A stretch of 64,000 nucleotides of DNA from Macrotrachela quadricornifera (lineage: Eukaryota; Rotifera; Eurotatoria; Philodinida; Philodinidae). This document shows, in pieces, positions 10,721 to 21,312 of this stretch (positions within the stretch are counted from its first letter, which is position 1; each line of letters opens with the position of its first letter). The translations under genes were made by a program, and so were the position numbers. The stretch covers positions 832,938 to 896,937 of the forward strand of contig JAJEKB010021016.1 of assembly GCA_022393335.1 (NCBI GenBank), in the 5' to 3' direction. The notes under the pieces were generated by a model. That model saw only the letters and a program-made list of their open reading frames with translations. It had not been told where the DNA came from and made no database searches.

Positions 10721-11435
10721 TCAAATTTAAAAATGCCTATGTTATTATCAAATACTATTAAACGATAATACTTCTGTTTATTTCTTGTTTTTTTTTATAC
10801 ACTAATATTGAGCATACTCACAAAGAATAGTTTTAATATTAATTATATCATCTCAATAGTACAATTGCAATGTAATACTCCTCTCGTATAAATTCTAAAA
10901 TTTTCGAAAAAAAATACTATTTTTATTTTTATGTGTATAATAGCATACTGCAAAATAGAAAGAAAAAAAGGAATAATTCGTTTATCCACATTTACTGTAC
11001 AAACATGCATAATAAGAATAACAAAACGTAATTTTTCTATCGATAAATAAGAATCCTTTTCTTTATTTGAACAACATATTAATGAATCTATTATGTTTGG
11101 CCATCATTGGCTGCGTTTTCGTGCTCAGTAACATACTTTGAAAAAGTAAAAGTAATATCTTCATTCTTATATACATAACAACATATTGCAAGAGTGCGAT
11201 AAATGCTCTTGAAAAATCGCCGAAAAAAACAAGAAAAAAAAATACATGACTTTTTTTTTCTTGTATTTCATTCATTTACTGATAATAACGATAAAATAAT
11301 AATGTATACTTTTTTTGTTCTTCGTTTTTCTTGTGACAACACGAGCCACAAAATAGGGTGGAGACTGTTAAGTAGGAAGAGAAAAAAACGTTTGACGATA
11401 AAAAAAACAACAAATAGAAAAAACGTTTAAAATCA
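10721..11435. other. Intergenic AT-rich DNA upstream of the ART-TPR gene
   Basis: Presumed 5' flank of the ART-TPR gene. Poly(A)/poly(T) tracts only; no other feature was supported. Confidence 0.35.
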
Positions 11436-11441
11436 TATAAA
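11436..11441 (+). promoter_or_regulatory. Possible TATA box of the receiver-ART-TPR gene
   Basis: TATAAA lies 58 bp before the ATG at 11499. The spacing is plausible, but the background is AT-rich, so this is weak. Confidence 0.25.
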
Positions 11442-11498
11442 TTCAAGTATTGTTTTTAGTTTGTCATTAACATTGTTCATCACACTCTTCTGAACACT

Positions 11499-13439
11499 AT
11501 GGGAAATAAAAAAACAAAACCAGCAATAGCACGTGGATCAAAACAACATACCACCATGATGCTATCATCAGCTCCGTATACTCACCGTATTCAAAATTTC
11601 CTATTGGTCTGGCTTGACAACAGTATTGATGAAGTTAAAAATGCTGATTCTATTAATACAATGTCCAAATTACGAGAAGTTGTGAACACCGTACATACAT
11701 TTACCACGGTAGATGAATGCGTTAACTTCATCAACAGCATTGAAGAAGAAAACATATTCATGATTTCGTCGGGTGCACTTGGAGAAATAATAGTACCTGT
11801 TGTTCACGAAATGTCACAGGTTGGTGCAGTGTATATTTTTTGTGAAAACAAAACTCGTCATAAGCTATGGACAAAAAATTGGGCAAAGGTCAAAGGTGTC
11901 TTCACAGATATTAAACCAATCTGTGAAGCACTGAAACAAGCTGCTCATGAATGTGATCAAAACACCATTTCAATGAGCTTTGTAGCCACGAATGATGATG
12001 TAACAAATAAAAATCTTAATGAACTCGATCAATCCTTTATGTATACGCAAGTACTGAAGGAAATTCTTCTAACAACTGATTTCGATCAACAGCATATTAA
12101 AGACTTTCTTGTCTACTGTCTGGAAGAATTTATCGATAATAATAACGAACTGAAAAATATTGATAAATTCGAACGTGAATATCACAAATATAGTCCAATC
12201 TGGTGGTATACTTACGAATGTTTTCTTTTTTCAATGTTAAATCGTGCTTTACGAATGATGGAAACTGACCTCATTTTGAATATGGGTTTCTTTGTTAAAG
12301 ATCTCCACGAACATATTAAACAACTTCACTCTGAACAATATCCTGGACACGCTCATTCACACAAATTCATCATATATCGTGGTCAAGGTCTTTCACAAAA
12401 AGAGTTTGATAAATTATTCCAAACAAAAGGTGGACTATTATCTTTTAATAATTTTTTATCCACCACTATGGATCAACAAGTATCTCTTAAATTTGCTCGT
12501 GAAACAGTAGAAACTTCTGATTTAGTAGGCGTTTTATTCGTCATGAACATTGATCCATCCATACCATCAACACCTTTTGCTAATGTTTGTAGTGTTAGTT
12601 GTCATCAAGGTGAAAAAGAAATTCTCTTTTCTATGCATTCCGTATTTCGAATTGTGGACATTAAACAAATGAAAAATAGTAATGATCGTCTCTGGGAAGT
12701 GAAATTAACACTAACCAGTGATAATGATCCTGATTTACATAGTTTAACTGAACAAATACGCAAAGAGACATTTCCACATCTGAAAGGATGGTATCGTATG
12801 AGTAATTTATTAATGAAAGTTGGACAAATTGATAAGGCTCAGCAAGTATACGAAATTATGCTTGGTCACAAACCTGATGAGCATGAAGAAGCACATATTT
12901 ATCATATTCTCGGAGTAATCAAGCATGGTCGAAGAGAATATACACAAGCAATTATATATTATGAAAAATCAATTGAAATCAATCAGAAGATTCTCCCTCC
13001 TACACACCCTGATTTAGCTGCTTCTTACAATAATATTGGTTCGGTGTATGAAAACATGGGTGATTATTCAAAAGCACTTTCATCTCATGAAAAAGCACTT
13101 GAAATACGACAAACAGTTCTTCCTGAAAACCATCCTGATTTGGCTGAATCTTACAGTAATATTGGTTTGGTATATCAAAACATGGATGATTATTTAAAAG
13201 CACTTTCATCTCATGAAAAAGCACTTCAAATACGACAAAAAATTCTTCCTCAAAATCATCCAAGTTTGGCCATTTCTTGCAGTAATATTGGTTCGGTGTA
13301 TGACATTATAGGTGATCATTCAAAAGCACTTTCATTTTATGAACTTGCTCTGAATATAGGAGAACATGCATTACCTGAAAATCATCCACATCTTCAAATA
13401 TATAAGAAGAGTATTGAAATTGAACGAAAGAAATTGTAA
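11499..13439 (+). CDS. Receiver-like / arginine ADP-ribosyltransferase / TPR protein, 646 aa
   Basis: A single-exon protein of three parts. Residues 30-150 form a response-regulator-like domain (FLLVWLDN at 34-41) whose phosphoacceptor strand reads FMISSGALG, with Ser in place of Asp, so phosphotransfer is unlikely. Residues about 200-405 are an ART domain of the R-S-E class: YRG at 293-295, STT at 321-323 and the EKE (ExE) motif at 372-374. Enzymes of this class move ADP-ribose from NAD+ to a protein arginine. Residues about 425-640 hold kinesin-light-chain-type TPRs with a 42-residue period (SYNNIGSVYENMGDYSKALS...ILPxxHP), for protein binding. All catalytic motif residues are present, so activity is plausible. 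No signal peptide is seen, so it is probably cytosolic. Such ART-TPR fusions are abundant in bdelloids. The target protein is unknown. Confidence 0.9.
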   Translation: MGNKKTKPAIARGSKQHTTMMLSSAPYTHRIQNFLLVWLDNSIDEVKNADSINTMSKLREVVNTVHTFTTVDECVNFINSIEEENIFMISSGALGEIIVPVVHEMSQVGAVYIFCENKTRHKLWTKNWAKVKGVFTDIKPICEALKQAAHECDQNTISMSFVATNDDVTNKNLNELDQSFMYTQVLKEILLTTDFDQQHIKDFLVYCLEEFIDNNNELKNIDKFEREYHKYSPIWWYTYECFLFSMLNRALRMMETDLILNMGFFVKDLHEHIKQLHSEQYPGHAHSHKFIIYRGQGLSQKEFDKLFQTKGGLLSFNNFLSTTMDQQVSLKFARETVETSDLVGVLFVMNIDPSIPSTPFANVCSVSCHQGEKEILFSMHSVFRIVDIKQMKNSNDRLWEVKLTLTSDNDPDLHSLTEQIRKETFPHLKGWYRMSNLLMKVGQIDKAQQVYEIMLGHKPDEHEEAHIYHILGVIKHGRREYTQAIIYYEKSIEINQKILPPTHPDLAASYNNIGSVYENMGDYSKALSSHEKALEIRQTVLPENHPDLAESYSNIGLVYQNMDDYLKALSSHEKALQIRQKILPQNHPSLAISCSNIGSVYDIIGDHSKALSFYELALNIGEHALPENHPHLQIYKKSIEIERKKL

Positions 13440-13467
13440 TTGTGTGTATGCTTTTTTCTATTTGGAA

Positions 13468-13473
13468 AATAAA
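13468..13473 (+). terminator. AATAAA poly(A) signal of the ART-TPR gene
   Basis: AATAAA 28 bp after the stop codon, followed by an A-rich tract. Confidence 0.5.
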
Positions 13474-13499
13474 GATTTAAAAAAATAGAAAACAATTTT

Positions 13500-13874
13500 T
13501 CTTGTTATTTAAAAGACACGTGCGCGCATATAGAGAAACTCTGTCAAGTTGAAATAACACAATGGAACGATGCCTACGGGTAAGGTGACCCATACATATA
13601 CATATATGTATAAGAACATGCATATATATAGTATAACGACCTTCACGACATAGTTTGTATTTTTCAACAGAAAGAGTTTCTTTATGTCGAATATATAGTC
13701 ATTCGACAGGCTTTATAAAAGAAAGGAAGGTGGAACAGAAAAGACTTCATTATTCCTTTTCCTGAAAGAAAGGGTTATAGGGCGTTTAAATACGCCGGCT
13801 AAAATGCTTAAAGTTTGTCTGTCTGTTCAAGCCAATCAGAATTCAGTATTCGCTAAACTAATGAAAAGTTACTA
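13500..13874. other. Intergenic DNA between the ART-TPR gene and a palindrome
   Basis: Somewhat less AT-rich, with TA-rich microsatellite-like stretches (13596-13630). It may be part of the repeat that contains the palindrome. No gene was seen. Confidence 0.35.
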
Positions 13875-14513
13875 ATAGTTCTAACAATGGAGGTGTGTGT
13901 ACTGTTGAGCGAAAAGTCTATATATTTTTACATCAAAAGAAAGCTCTCATCGCCAATATAACAAGGTTAAAATATTAGCTGCCCTTGGCTTGTCTGTACG
14001 GAGTTATGGGCATTTTACTAGATTTTCGACCTTTGGCAAGGCATATATAGAAAAATCGAATTACGAAATTTTGACCTGAAATTTTGCCCATGGATAGCTC
14101 TCATAGTCATTAGAATGTCCTAAAAATTTCAGCCAAAAAGAATGTTTTCTTCTTGGGATATCGAACGTTGAAGAAATTTGATTTTGAGACCTTCTCTTGT
14201 CACACATGATCATTTTCTGGAGGTTCAATATCTCAAGAAGAAAACATTCTTTTTGGCTGAAATTTTTAGGACATTCTAATGACTATGAGAGCTATCCATG
14301 GGCAAAATTTCAGGTCAAAATTTCGTAATTCGATTTTTCTATATATGCCTTGCCAAAGGTCAAAAATCTAGTAAAATGCCCATAACTCCGTACAGACAAG
14401 CCAAGGGCAGCTAATATTTTAACCTTGTTATATTGGCGATGAGAGCTTTCTTTTGATGTAAAAATATATAGACTTTTCGCTCAACAGTACACACACCTCC
14501 ATTGTTAGAACTA
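13875..14513. repeat. Long palindrome / foldback element, arms about 290 bp
   Basis: Sequence from ATAGTTCTAACAATGGAGGT (13875 onward) to about 14169 is repeated inverted at about 14222-14513 with very few mismatches. The central loop is about 50 bp. No coding content is present. A diverged single copy of an arm end lies at 26045-26155, so this is a dispersed repeat family. Confidence 0.9.
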
Positions 14514-15040
14514 TGATTTTTTTCACTTTTTCCGTTGATTGTGAAAGTATTCTATCAGAAAACTTAATGTTTGTATTCAAACAAATATCAGATTTGAGAT
14601 CACCATTAAAAACTGAGTCGAACTACATATAATTCAAATCTTTTAAAGACTTTTCATTTTATTTCGAAAAAAATCCTCCTGCATCCTCCCAGGGATATCT
14701 TCATAACACCCCGAATTTAATATATGTCATTAACGGCAATTTTATTGGTGAAACTAAGTTTCAGCCTTAATGATATTAACAAAAGAAAAATACCTACAAA
14801 TATGTTGTGTATATAGTCTTGGAAATACATGATTTTTTAAGATGTTATATAAGTATCTCTGGATAGGGTAGGGTGAATTTTTCGAAATAAAATGAAAAGT
14901 CTTTAAAAGATTTGAATTATATGTAGTTCGACTCAGTTTTTAATGGTGATCTCAAATCTGATATTTGTTTGAATACAAACATTAAGTTCTCTGATAGAAT
15001 ACTTTCACAATCAATGAAAAAAGTGAAAAAAAATCATAAT
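14514..15040. repeat. Second palindrome abutting the first, arms about 160 bp
   Basis: 14514-14672 (GATTTTTTTCACTTTTTCCG... to TTTCGAAAAAAAT) is repeated inverted at about 14878-15040. The spacer of about 205 bp contains a CATCCTCCCAGGGATATC stretch. It starts exactly where the first palindrome ends, so the two may be halves of one composite foldback element. Confidence 0.85.
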
Positions 15041-15057
15041 TCTAAGACATCTTCATC

Positions 15058-15530
15058 CAAAAATTTTTATGTGGCTACATTTTTTAAACTTTCGGAAATA
15101 TTAGAGGTTGTAGCTCATTCAAAGAGCTATCCAATGAGCTGGACCAGAATTTTGGTATCTTTAATTTTCACGATAAATTATTCGTCACAAAATTACTGAT
15201 AAACACAAATATAGATATTATATCAGCAGTGCATACTGACAATTTAGTATCGAATTCTACTGAATCAAATTCATTATTTAAGTTCCATTTTATCTTATGT
15301 ATTTATTAGAAAATTGAATTCACTACCCGGGCATCACTTATTGAGGAAATGACCAAAACATGAGGAATTTCGTTAATAATTGTAAGCTTTCAAAAATCAA
15401 CTGAAACATCATAAATTTAGCATCAAAATGATCGTCGCAATATGCTCTTTCTATTGACATAAAATTCAATAGGATTTAGAAGGAAAAGTATCAATGGGTC
15501 GATTTGTGGTTTTATGCGCTCCAGTCCTTA
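15058..15530. repeat. Dispersed repeat, copy 1 (second copy at 43660-44165)
   Basis: About 470 bp here match the second copy in the same orientation. Shared words include CGAATTCTACTGAATCAAAT, AAGTTCCATTTTATCTTATG and CTATTGACATAAAATTCAAT. This copy lacks an insert of about 50 bp seen in the other. There is no coding content, so it is an interspersed repeat of unknown class. Confidence 0.85.
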
Positions 15531-15841
15531 TCAACACAGTTGTTAAAAACATGAACCGATAAAAAAATTATCTGTTTACGTGTTTTATCTAAGATTTTTC
15601 TCTTCATTTCAATCTATATTCTATCAATATTTGATCTCATTAATATTCAATTGACATGTATCAATTACTTCGTGTATGTTTATCACAAATATTATAAAGT
15701 TACTTAAAGCATTTTGCATTTCATTTGAATTTTTTTGTTTTATATATGCAAATATAAGCACAAATTTGTTTTTTGAAACATTTTTTTATTAGATAAAAGA
15801 AAAAAACTATTATGTTCGTTTTTTGAGAGAATAATTAAAAA

Positions 15842-16649
15842 TTAATTAAGATTTTGACATTCTGCTGGTATATCAAATATACTTGGATCAACAATCTTTG
15901 GTGAATAATCTGTTGTTGTCATTGTAGTTATAACAGCTAAAATTTTTATAAATATATAAATTAATTAGTTTCTTAAATAAATAATTTCTTACGAGGATTT
16001 GCAAGAAAAACATTTCCAGTCAATGGAATACAATGACCATCACGACTAACTGTTGCATAATTAATTACTTCATCAATTTTAACAAACCATGTATCACCAA
16101 TAATTTGTTTATCATCATATCCATATGTAAATGAATGTAAATAAGTAGCTGTATCTAGATGGAAATCAAATTCAAAGTGAAATATAAATAATGAATATTA
16201 GAAATTAATTTACCTGGAATACAAGAAAGTGGTTTTATTGGCATAGTTGATTTATAACATTTTTTTGAATCAAGATCAATTGTATAAATTTGTCCATCAT
16301 TTGAATTTTCAATAATCCATAAATTTGATTTTTGTTGATCTGGTATTGAAAATGAAACACCTTTCATTCCAACCATACCAAGATATGAATCATATGAAAA
16401 ATTATAATATCCCTTTTTTAAATTTATAAATCATTTCAAATGAAAGTATTTATTTAAACTAATATGACTTACATATGAACCTGCTGTTTTACCATCTGGT
16501 AATTGTACGCCATTGGATGTACTCATTTGTGCACTAAATTGTTTTGGTACACAACATCGGTCGGGTTCATTTTTTACTGATTTTATTGATTTACCATTTA
16601 AACCAATGATAAGAAGAGTAATGACAACAATTAATGTTGAGTAGAACAT
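15842..16649 (-). CDS. Ependymin-related secreted protein, 210 aa, four exons
   Basis: Exons 16649-16473, 16412-16214, 16154-15993 and 15936-15842 join in frame (633 nt) with GT-AG introns of about 55-60 bp. The protein has an N-terminal signal peptide (MFYSTLIVVITLLIIGLNG) and a family-like cysteine pattern: CC near the start (DRCCVPKQFSA), then KKCYKS, SCIP, GHCIPL and the terminal IPAEC. The order 'Cys-x-x-Pro ... beta strands ... GDTWF ... C-I-P-L ... F-D-I-P-x-E-C' matches ependymin-related proteins, secreted lipid-binding beta-sandwich proteins of the extracellular or lysosomal space. The length is normal for the family. The start is the only ATG giving a signal peptide. Domain identity comes from the cysteine and aromatic pattern rather than a search. 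Confidence 0.8.
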
Positions 16650-17530
16650 TTTTTCGGTTTTTTTTTAAGTCAGTTGTTCTGTATAGAATAATAAATGAAA
16701 AATGCATTCATATTTATAGAAGATTGAAACAAAGAAAAAAGATAAATATTTGTCATATCTTATATTTTCTTTTTTTGTTTATTAGTGTCATTGATATCTC
16801 ATCACATCATATTTATCAAAAAATAAAGTAACTGAATCATATTCATATCTATTACGCAGCGCATATTGGGTCATTTACATTGATATCTATAAAAAAAATA
16901 GAACAGTTTATTATCGTGAGAACAAAGGTCAAACGTAGGCTTATCAACAAAATCAGTTTTGTATGGAAAGGAATAAAGATTATAGTGTTATATTTAGTTA
17001 AGTGGAGTGTGGAACCTCGTGTATTGATTATATATTGTTTTGCATTTGATTAAATACAAAAATCAGATAAGAATCTTATAAAGAAAAGGAGCAAACACCT
17101 GATAAAATCACACAAGTGGTTTTTTTTCCAGGCTTTTTTAACTAAGTCATATATCACTTAATAGACCATTAAATGATCGACACAATGTTCACCGAATTTA
17201 ATGATATATTCAAATCAATTGTCTAAAAAATCATTATTTAGAAAAATTCTATTTTTCAATGAAAAAAGGGTTTGATACTGAGAACTACACGATTGACAAA
17301 ATGATTGAATTATTTTATCACAAACACAAATAGAATGATCCACGAGTTGAAACTCAATAATAACACAATACATTTATTATTATTGAGAAAGAATCAATAA
17401 ATCAATTTCTTTCAGATTTATTTTCACTTCTCAATTTTACATTTCATTACATCTTTATCTTTTTTTGATTGATAGTACAATATTTTAAAAATAAATCAAA
17501 AAATTTTATGATAATATTTTTAAATAATAA
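16650..17530. other. Intergenic AT-rich DNA
   Basis: Between the upstream flank of the ependymin-related gene and the 3' end of the pectinase gene. Nothing was recognised. Confidence 0.4.
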
Positions 17531-18934
17531 TTAAAGTAATTTACGTTTGAAACATGGTGGTGGTGGTTGAGTATTTCCTTGTGCAATACCTTCGACATTC
17601 GAACATGCATAATATTCATTACCCCATGGATGAAAACCAGGATTATTTACAATTACATTATCAAATAGTATATTTAACATAGGATTAGAAGAATTACCAA
17701 TAATAACTCCAGGACTTATTTGTGGATTATTAAGAGTAATATTTCGTAAAATAATGTTATTCCAAGTAATACCAGATGGAATTGGACATGAAGTTTCTGG
17801 TATAAATGGCCATAAAAGTGAACAAGCACCTTTAAAACCTGCTTGTTGTGGTCCAATCCATATAGCCCATTGAGAAGCATTATTTATTTGAATATTTTCA
17901 TAATAAATATCAGTAATTTCACCAGTATGACCTTCTTCACCTGGACGTGATTTTAAATAAATTCCTTTAAATGTATTAAACATCGTCGAATTTCTAAATG
18001 TAATATTTCGAACACATGAATGTGCTGCAGATGGACCAACAGAACCAATTGTTAAACCAACACCTGAAGCATTAATACGTTCAAATAACATATTTTCACT
18101 ACATGATGAATGTATACTATTTGAATCTTGTTGTTTTACTGCAATACAATCATCATCATTCCATATATTACAATCATGAATCCATACATTTATACCAGAT
18201 ATATCAAATCCATCTGTATTAAAAGCAGTTAATTCATTTAAATCATGCCAATTTCTATTTGGATTTCTACGTGCATCTACATCTGTATAACGAATTTCTA
18301 AATTTGCAATATCTTTTCCATAAAATGTCCATTTAGGAGAATTTTTTAATAAAATATTTTCAATTAAAATATTAGTAGAATTATAAATTACTAGTAAACG
18401 AGGTCGATCTCCACGAATAACTAAATATTCAACTAAACCCCACCAACGATTACCTGAACCATCAATAATTCCTTTATTATTTGACAAATGTGAACTAGTA
18501 AAAATAACATGATCTAATTGTTCAAAATAAAAACAATCATAAACTTGATGAGTCTTTGGATCACGAGGCCATACTAATTCATTATCAGAAAATTTAAGAA
18601 TACCATCAATTTGAATAGTTACATTTGATAATCCACGAGCATAGAGACCACCCATTAACCAATATGTTCGATTAGATGGTATAAGAAGAATATTACCACT
18701 TTTCAATGACGAAAGAGTTCGATTGAGAAGAAGTGTATTTTTCCAACAAGTAGATAATGAACTATCACCAGCTATGCCTCCAATCGTTTCAAAATTAATT
18801 ATTTCAACATTTGAAAACACTGAATGATCACTAACGGCATTAATATTGATATGAGAATGAACACTTTTGCCAAAAATAACAGTGAAAATGATTAGAGAAC
18901 TAAACGTGAAAATAAAAGACGTCGAAAACATCAA
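17531..18934 (-). CDS. GH28 polygalacturonase-family glycoside hydrolase, 467 aa, intronless, secreted
   Basis: GH28 enzymes hydrolyse alpha-1,4 links in pectin (polygalacturonan or rhamnogalacturonan) through a right-handed beta-helix. Residues 1-28 look like a signal peptide, so the enzyme is secreted. Conserved blocks are NTDGFD (239-244), NDDDCIAVK (259-267), GVGLTIGSVG (291-300) and YLKSRPG (326-332). The Asp residues expected to act as acid and base are present. The usual GHG histidine is Val292 and the Arg of the RIK motif is Tyr326 (YLK), so this belongs to a divergent subgroup or has altered activity. Cysteines are frequent, as in secreted enzymes. Lack of introns next to intron-bearing neighbours, and a fungal/plant/bacterial family, suggest horizontal transfer. 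Plant-cell-wall enzymes of this type are known in bdelloids. Confidence 0.85.
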   Translation of the reverse strand: MMFSTSFIFTFSSLIIFTVIFGKSVHSHININAVSDHSVFSNVEIINFETIGGIAGDSSLSTCWKNTLLLNRTLSSLKSGNILLIPSNRTYWLMGGLYARGLSNVTIQIDGILKFSDNELVWPRDPKTHQVYDCFYFEQLDHVIFTSSHLSNNKGIIDGSGNRWWGLVEYLVIRGDRPRLLVIYNSTNILIENILLKNSPKWTFYGKDIANLEIRYTDVDARRNPNRNWHDLNELTAFNTDGFDISGINVWIHDCNIWNDDDCIAVKQQDSNSIHSSCSENMLFERINASGVGLTIGSVGPSAAHSCVRNITFRNSTMFNTFKGIYLKSRPGEEGHTGEITDIYYENIQINNASQWAIWIGPQQAGFKGACSLLWPFIPETSCPIPSGITWNNIILRNITLNNPQISPGVIIGNSSNPMLNILFDNVIVNNPGFHPWGNEYYACSNVEGIAQGNTQPPPPCFKRKLL

Positions 18935-21312
18935 TTGCGCTTGATATTGTTAGTAAACAAATTCTGAGAAAAAAAAACGTGTCCAACGTTCTAGCTTTGT
19001 AACTATAAAGAAAAAGATAAGAACACATACATTTATTATCTTTTTTTTCTCAACTATCATTATCTATGATAAAAAAGGGAAGAATAGAATATTCAATTTG
19101 ATTTTTATTTTGTTTGAATGTATACTTCTTTGTTTCTGTCTTTTGAATTTATTTCTTATCTAATTTCTTATTGTTATTCGCTTACTTTTCTCAATAAAAT
19201 AAAAATGTCTAATGTTTATCATATTTATGAATTGATTTTTTTGAGATATTTTTTTCTTAACTATCTATATTCAATAGATATTTTTAAAATTCATATATAT
19301 TTTCTTTAATTTATATTTGCTATTTGTTCTTCCATAATTTATTCGATAATTTTCAGGAATCTTTTTTATATTAAAAACTTTTCAAAGCATATAGTGTTAA
19401 TTTGCATATCAAAAAATGAACTTATAAAAATCGAAAGCAAAGAAAAATCAGATAGTATGAGAAGTCATTCGTTGATATCGATTTGAATGTGCGCCGAAAA
19501 TTGTAATTTGAAAGATCATTGTCTTCGACTTTTATATATGACAGATAAGATTTCATGATTATTAAATCAATCATGTCTTTTTATAACACATAAATAGGTT
19601 CTCTCGTTTCTATTCAGAAAAAAGAGTTTAAATCAATACATATTACTTATGGATAATTTATTATATATGTATGTTCTTCTGATATTCTACTGAAAAAGTC
19701 TCATACAATTAAATTAAGCCAGATGAGTTATCATCAAATCATATAAATAAAATTCGTATTCTTATAATTCTTAGACATTCCTATCATAATATAATAAGTT
19801 TATTAGGCAATTAAAAAATTCGAGCCAACTCCTTTATGGTATCACTTGGTTAACACTAAATCAGCCTCTCTATCTTAACACACTCAACATACAATAGTTT
19901 AAATTAAATAGATTTTCAACTATGTCATTCATCATTATAAAACCTGAAAATTCGTTCCATCAGGCTTCAAAACTATGCAATGTCCATGTAAGTGAAAACA
20001 ATCCTATTACTATCAATAATTAGTTGTTCAATATCAGAGAGCATACATTTAGGATAAAATGTAAAAATCAATCGATTATCAAAACATATGGATTCAATAT
20101 CATTCTCTTTATGTGATCCTAAAAACATATCGATTGTAAATATTCTTATTTGTGAAATGCACAGAACTTGGTGATAGTGCAATGTCTTTCAATAAAATTA
20201 TTTCACCCTCAATGAGTTCAAACTTTTGTTTCTTCCAAATACTTCAGATTAATGTAAATGGTATCTTTGTCATAAGCGTAACATCTAACCATGAACTTTT
20301 TGAGAGAACATAAAACAACTACTAAAGAGTATTTGATAAAAGATTTATCTCAAAATGTTGTATTATTGATGAGTTATGCTGCTCAGAAGGGTAGCATACG
20401 ATTTCTATAAAAGTGAGTTCATTCTTGTGATGACTGGTATTCTATCAAAACTGAACTAACATGCTTTATAGTTTGAGCGTTTAAAGTCTCATTGATTAGA
20501 TATTCAATGATGAGTTCATTCGCTAAAAACTTTCTAGTATAAGTAATTGACAATGATATCAATTACGACTCACTGAGAATAGTATTCCTGTAGATGATTA
20601 GCCCATAAACCCTTACATAATCTAAGATCCAGTGCACGGAATACTTTCGACACATATGGCAGTTTGAAAATGATGTTATTAAACTATATTATGAATTGTA
20701 TTCCTGTTTAACATAACACTTTCAATACGAAAAATTTATCTTAATCTTCAACTCAATAGTAAAAATGTCACCAACAATTGGAGTTACGTGAAATTCTGTC
20801 ACAATATTCAGCAGTGAAATGTAGTTTGTTTTCGTTTCATCGACTTGTGACAATAGAAAAAAGACACAAGTTTTTTTTTTTTTTCAAAATTCGTTCTGTT
20901 TCTTTGTCAATAGTACTGGAACATTGACTAAAAAAAGAAACTAACAAAATGCCTCGTGCTTTTGATGTACTCGTTTATTTCTATATGCGCCATTAATTTT
21001 TACTCGTTCTCTTTTTTTTTCTTCTATCGAACTGGAGAATATATACATACATATGCAATGAGTTTTATTTGACAGAATCAACTGAAAAACATTTACTTTT
21101 TTTATTCATTATTGTATTTTTTTTACTGTACTAAGAAAGTAGGTCGTCAAAAAGAAAAATTCATCTTTAGTGATTGGTTGTTTCAAAAAACGCCAAAACA
21201 AACGAAACTTTCTTTTATGTTATTCATGAACTCTCGCAACCGTGTCCATAACCAGGAATGCGTATTAAAACGATAAAATTTTGTATTCTCTTTTTCAGAT
21301 CATTTTCTATGA
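18935..21312. other. Long intergenic region, 2.4 kb
   Basis: AT-rich. Around 19970-20660 the minus strand has broken protein-like stretches (for example KFELIEGEIILL) that may be a decayed gene, but no family could be named. The rest, including a T-rich tract at about 20870-20885, shows nothing specific. Confidence 0.3.

Noticed and set aside
13000..13263. Minus-strand open frame with repeated EELFVVFxVLFHEMKVLLNN
   Set aside because: It is the exact antisense of the 42-residue TPR repeats of the ART-TPR gene.
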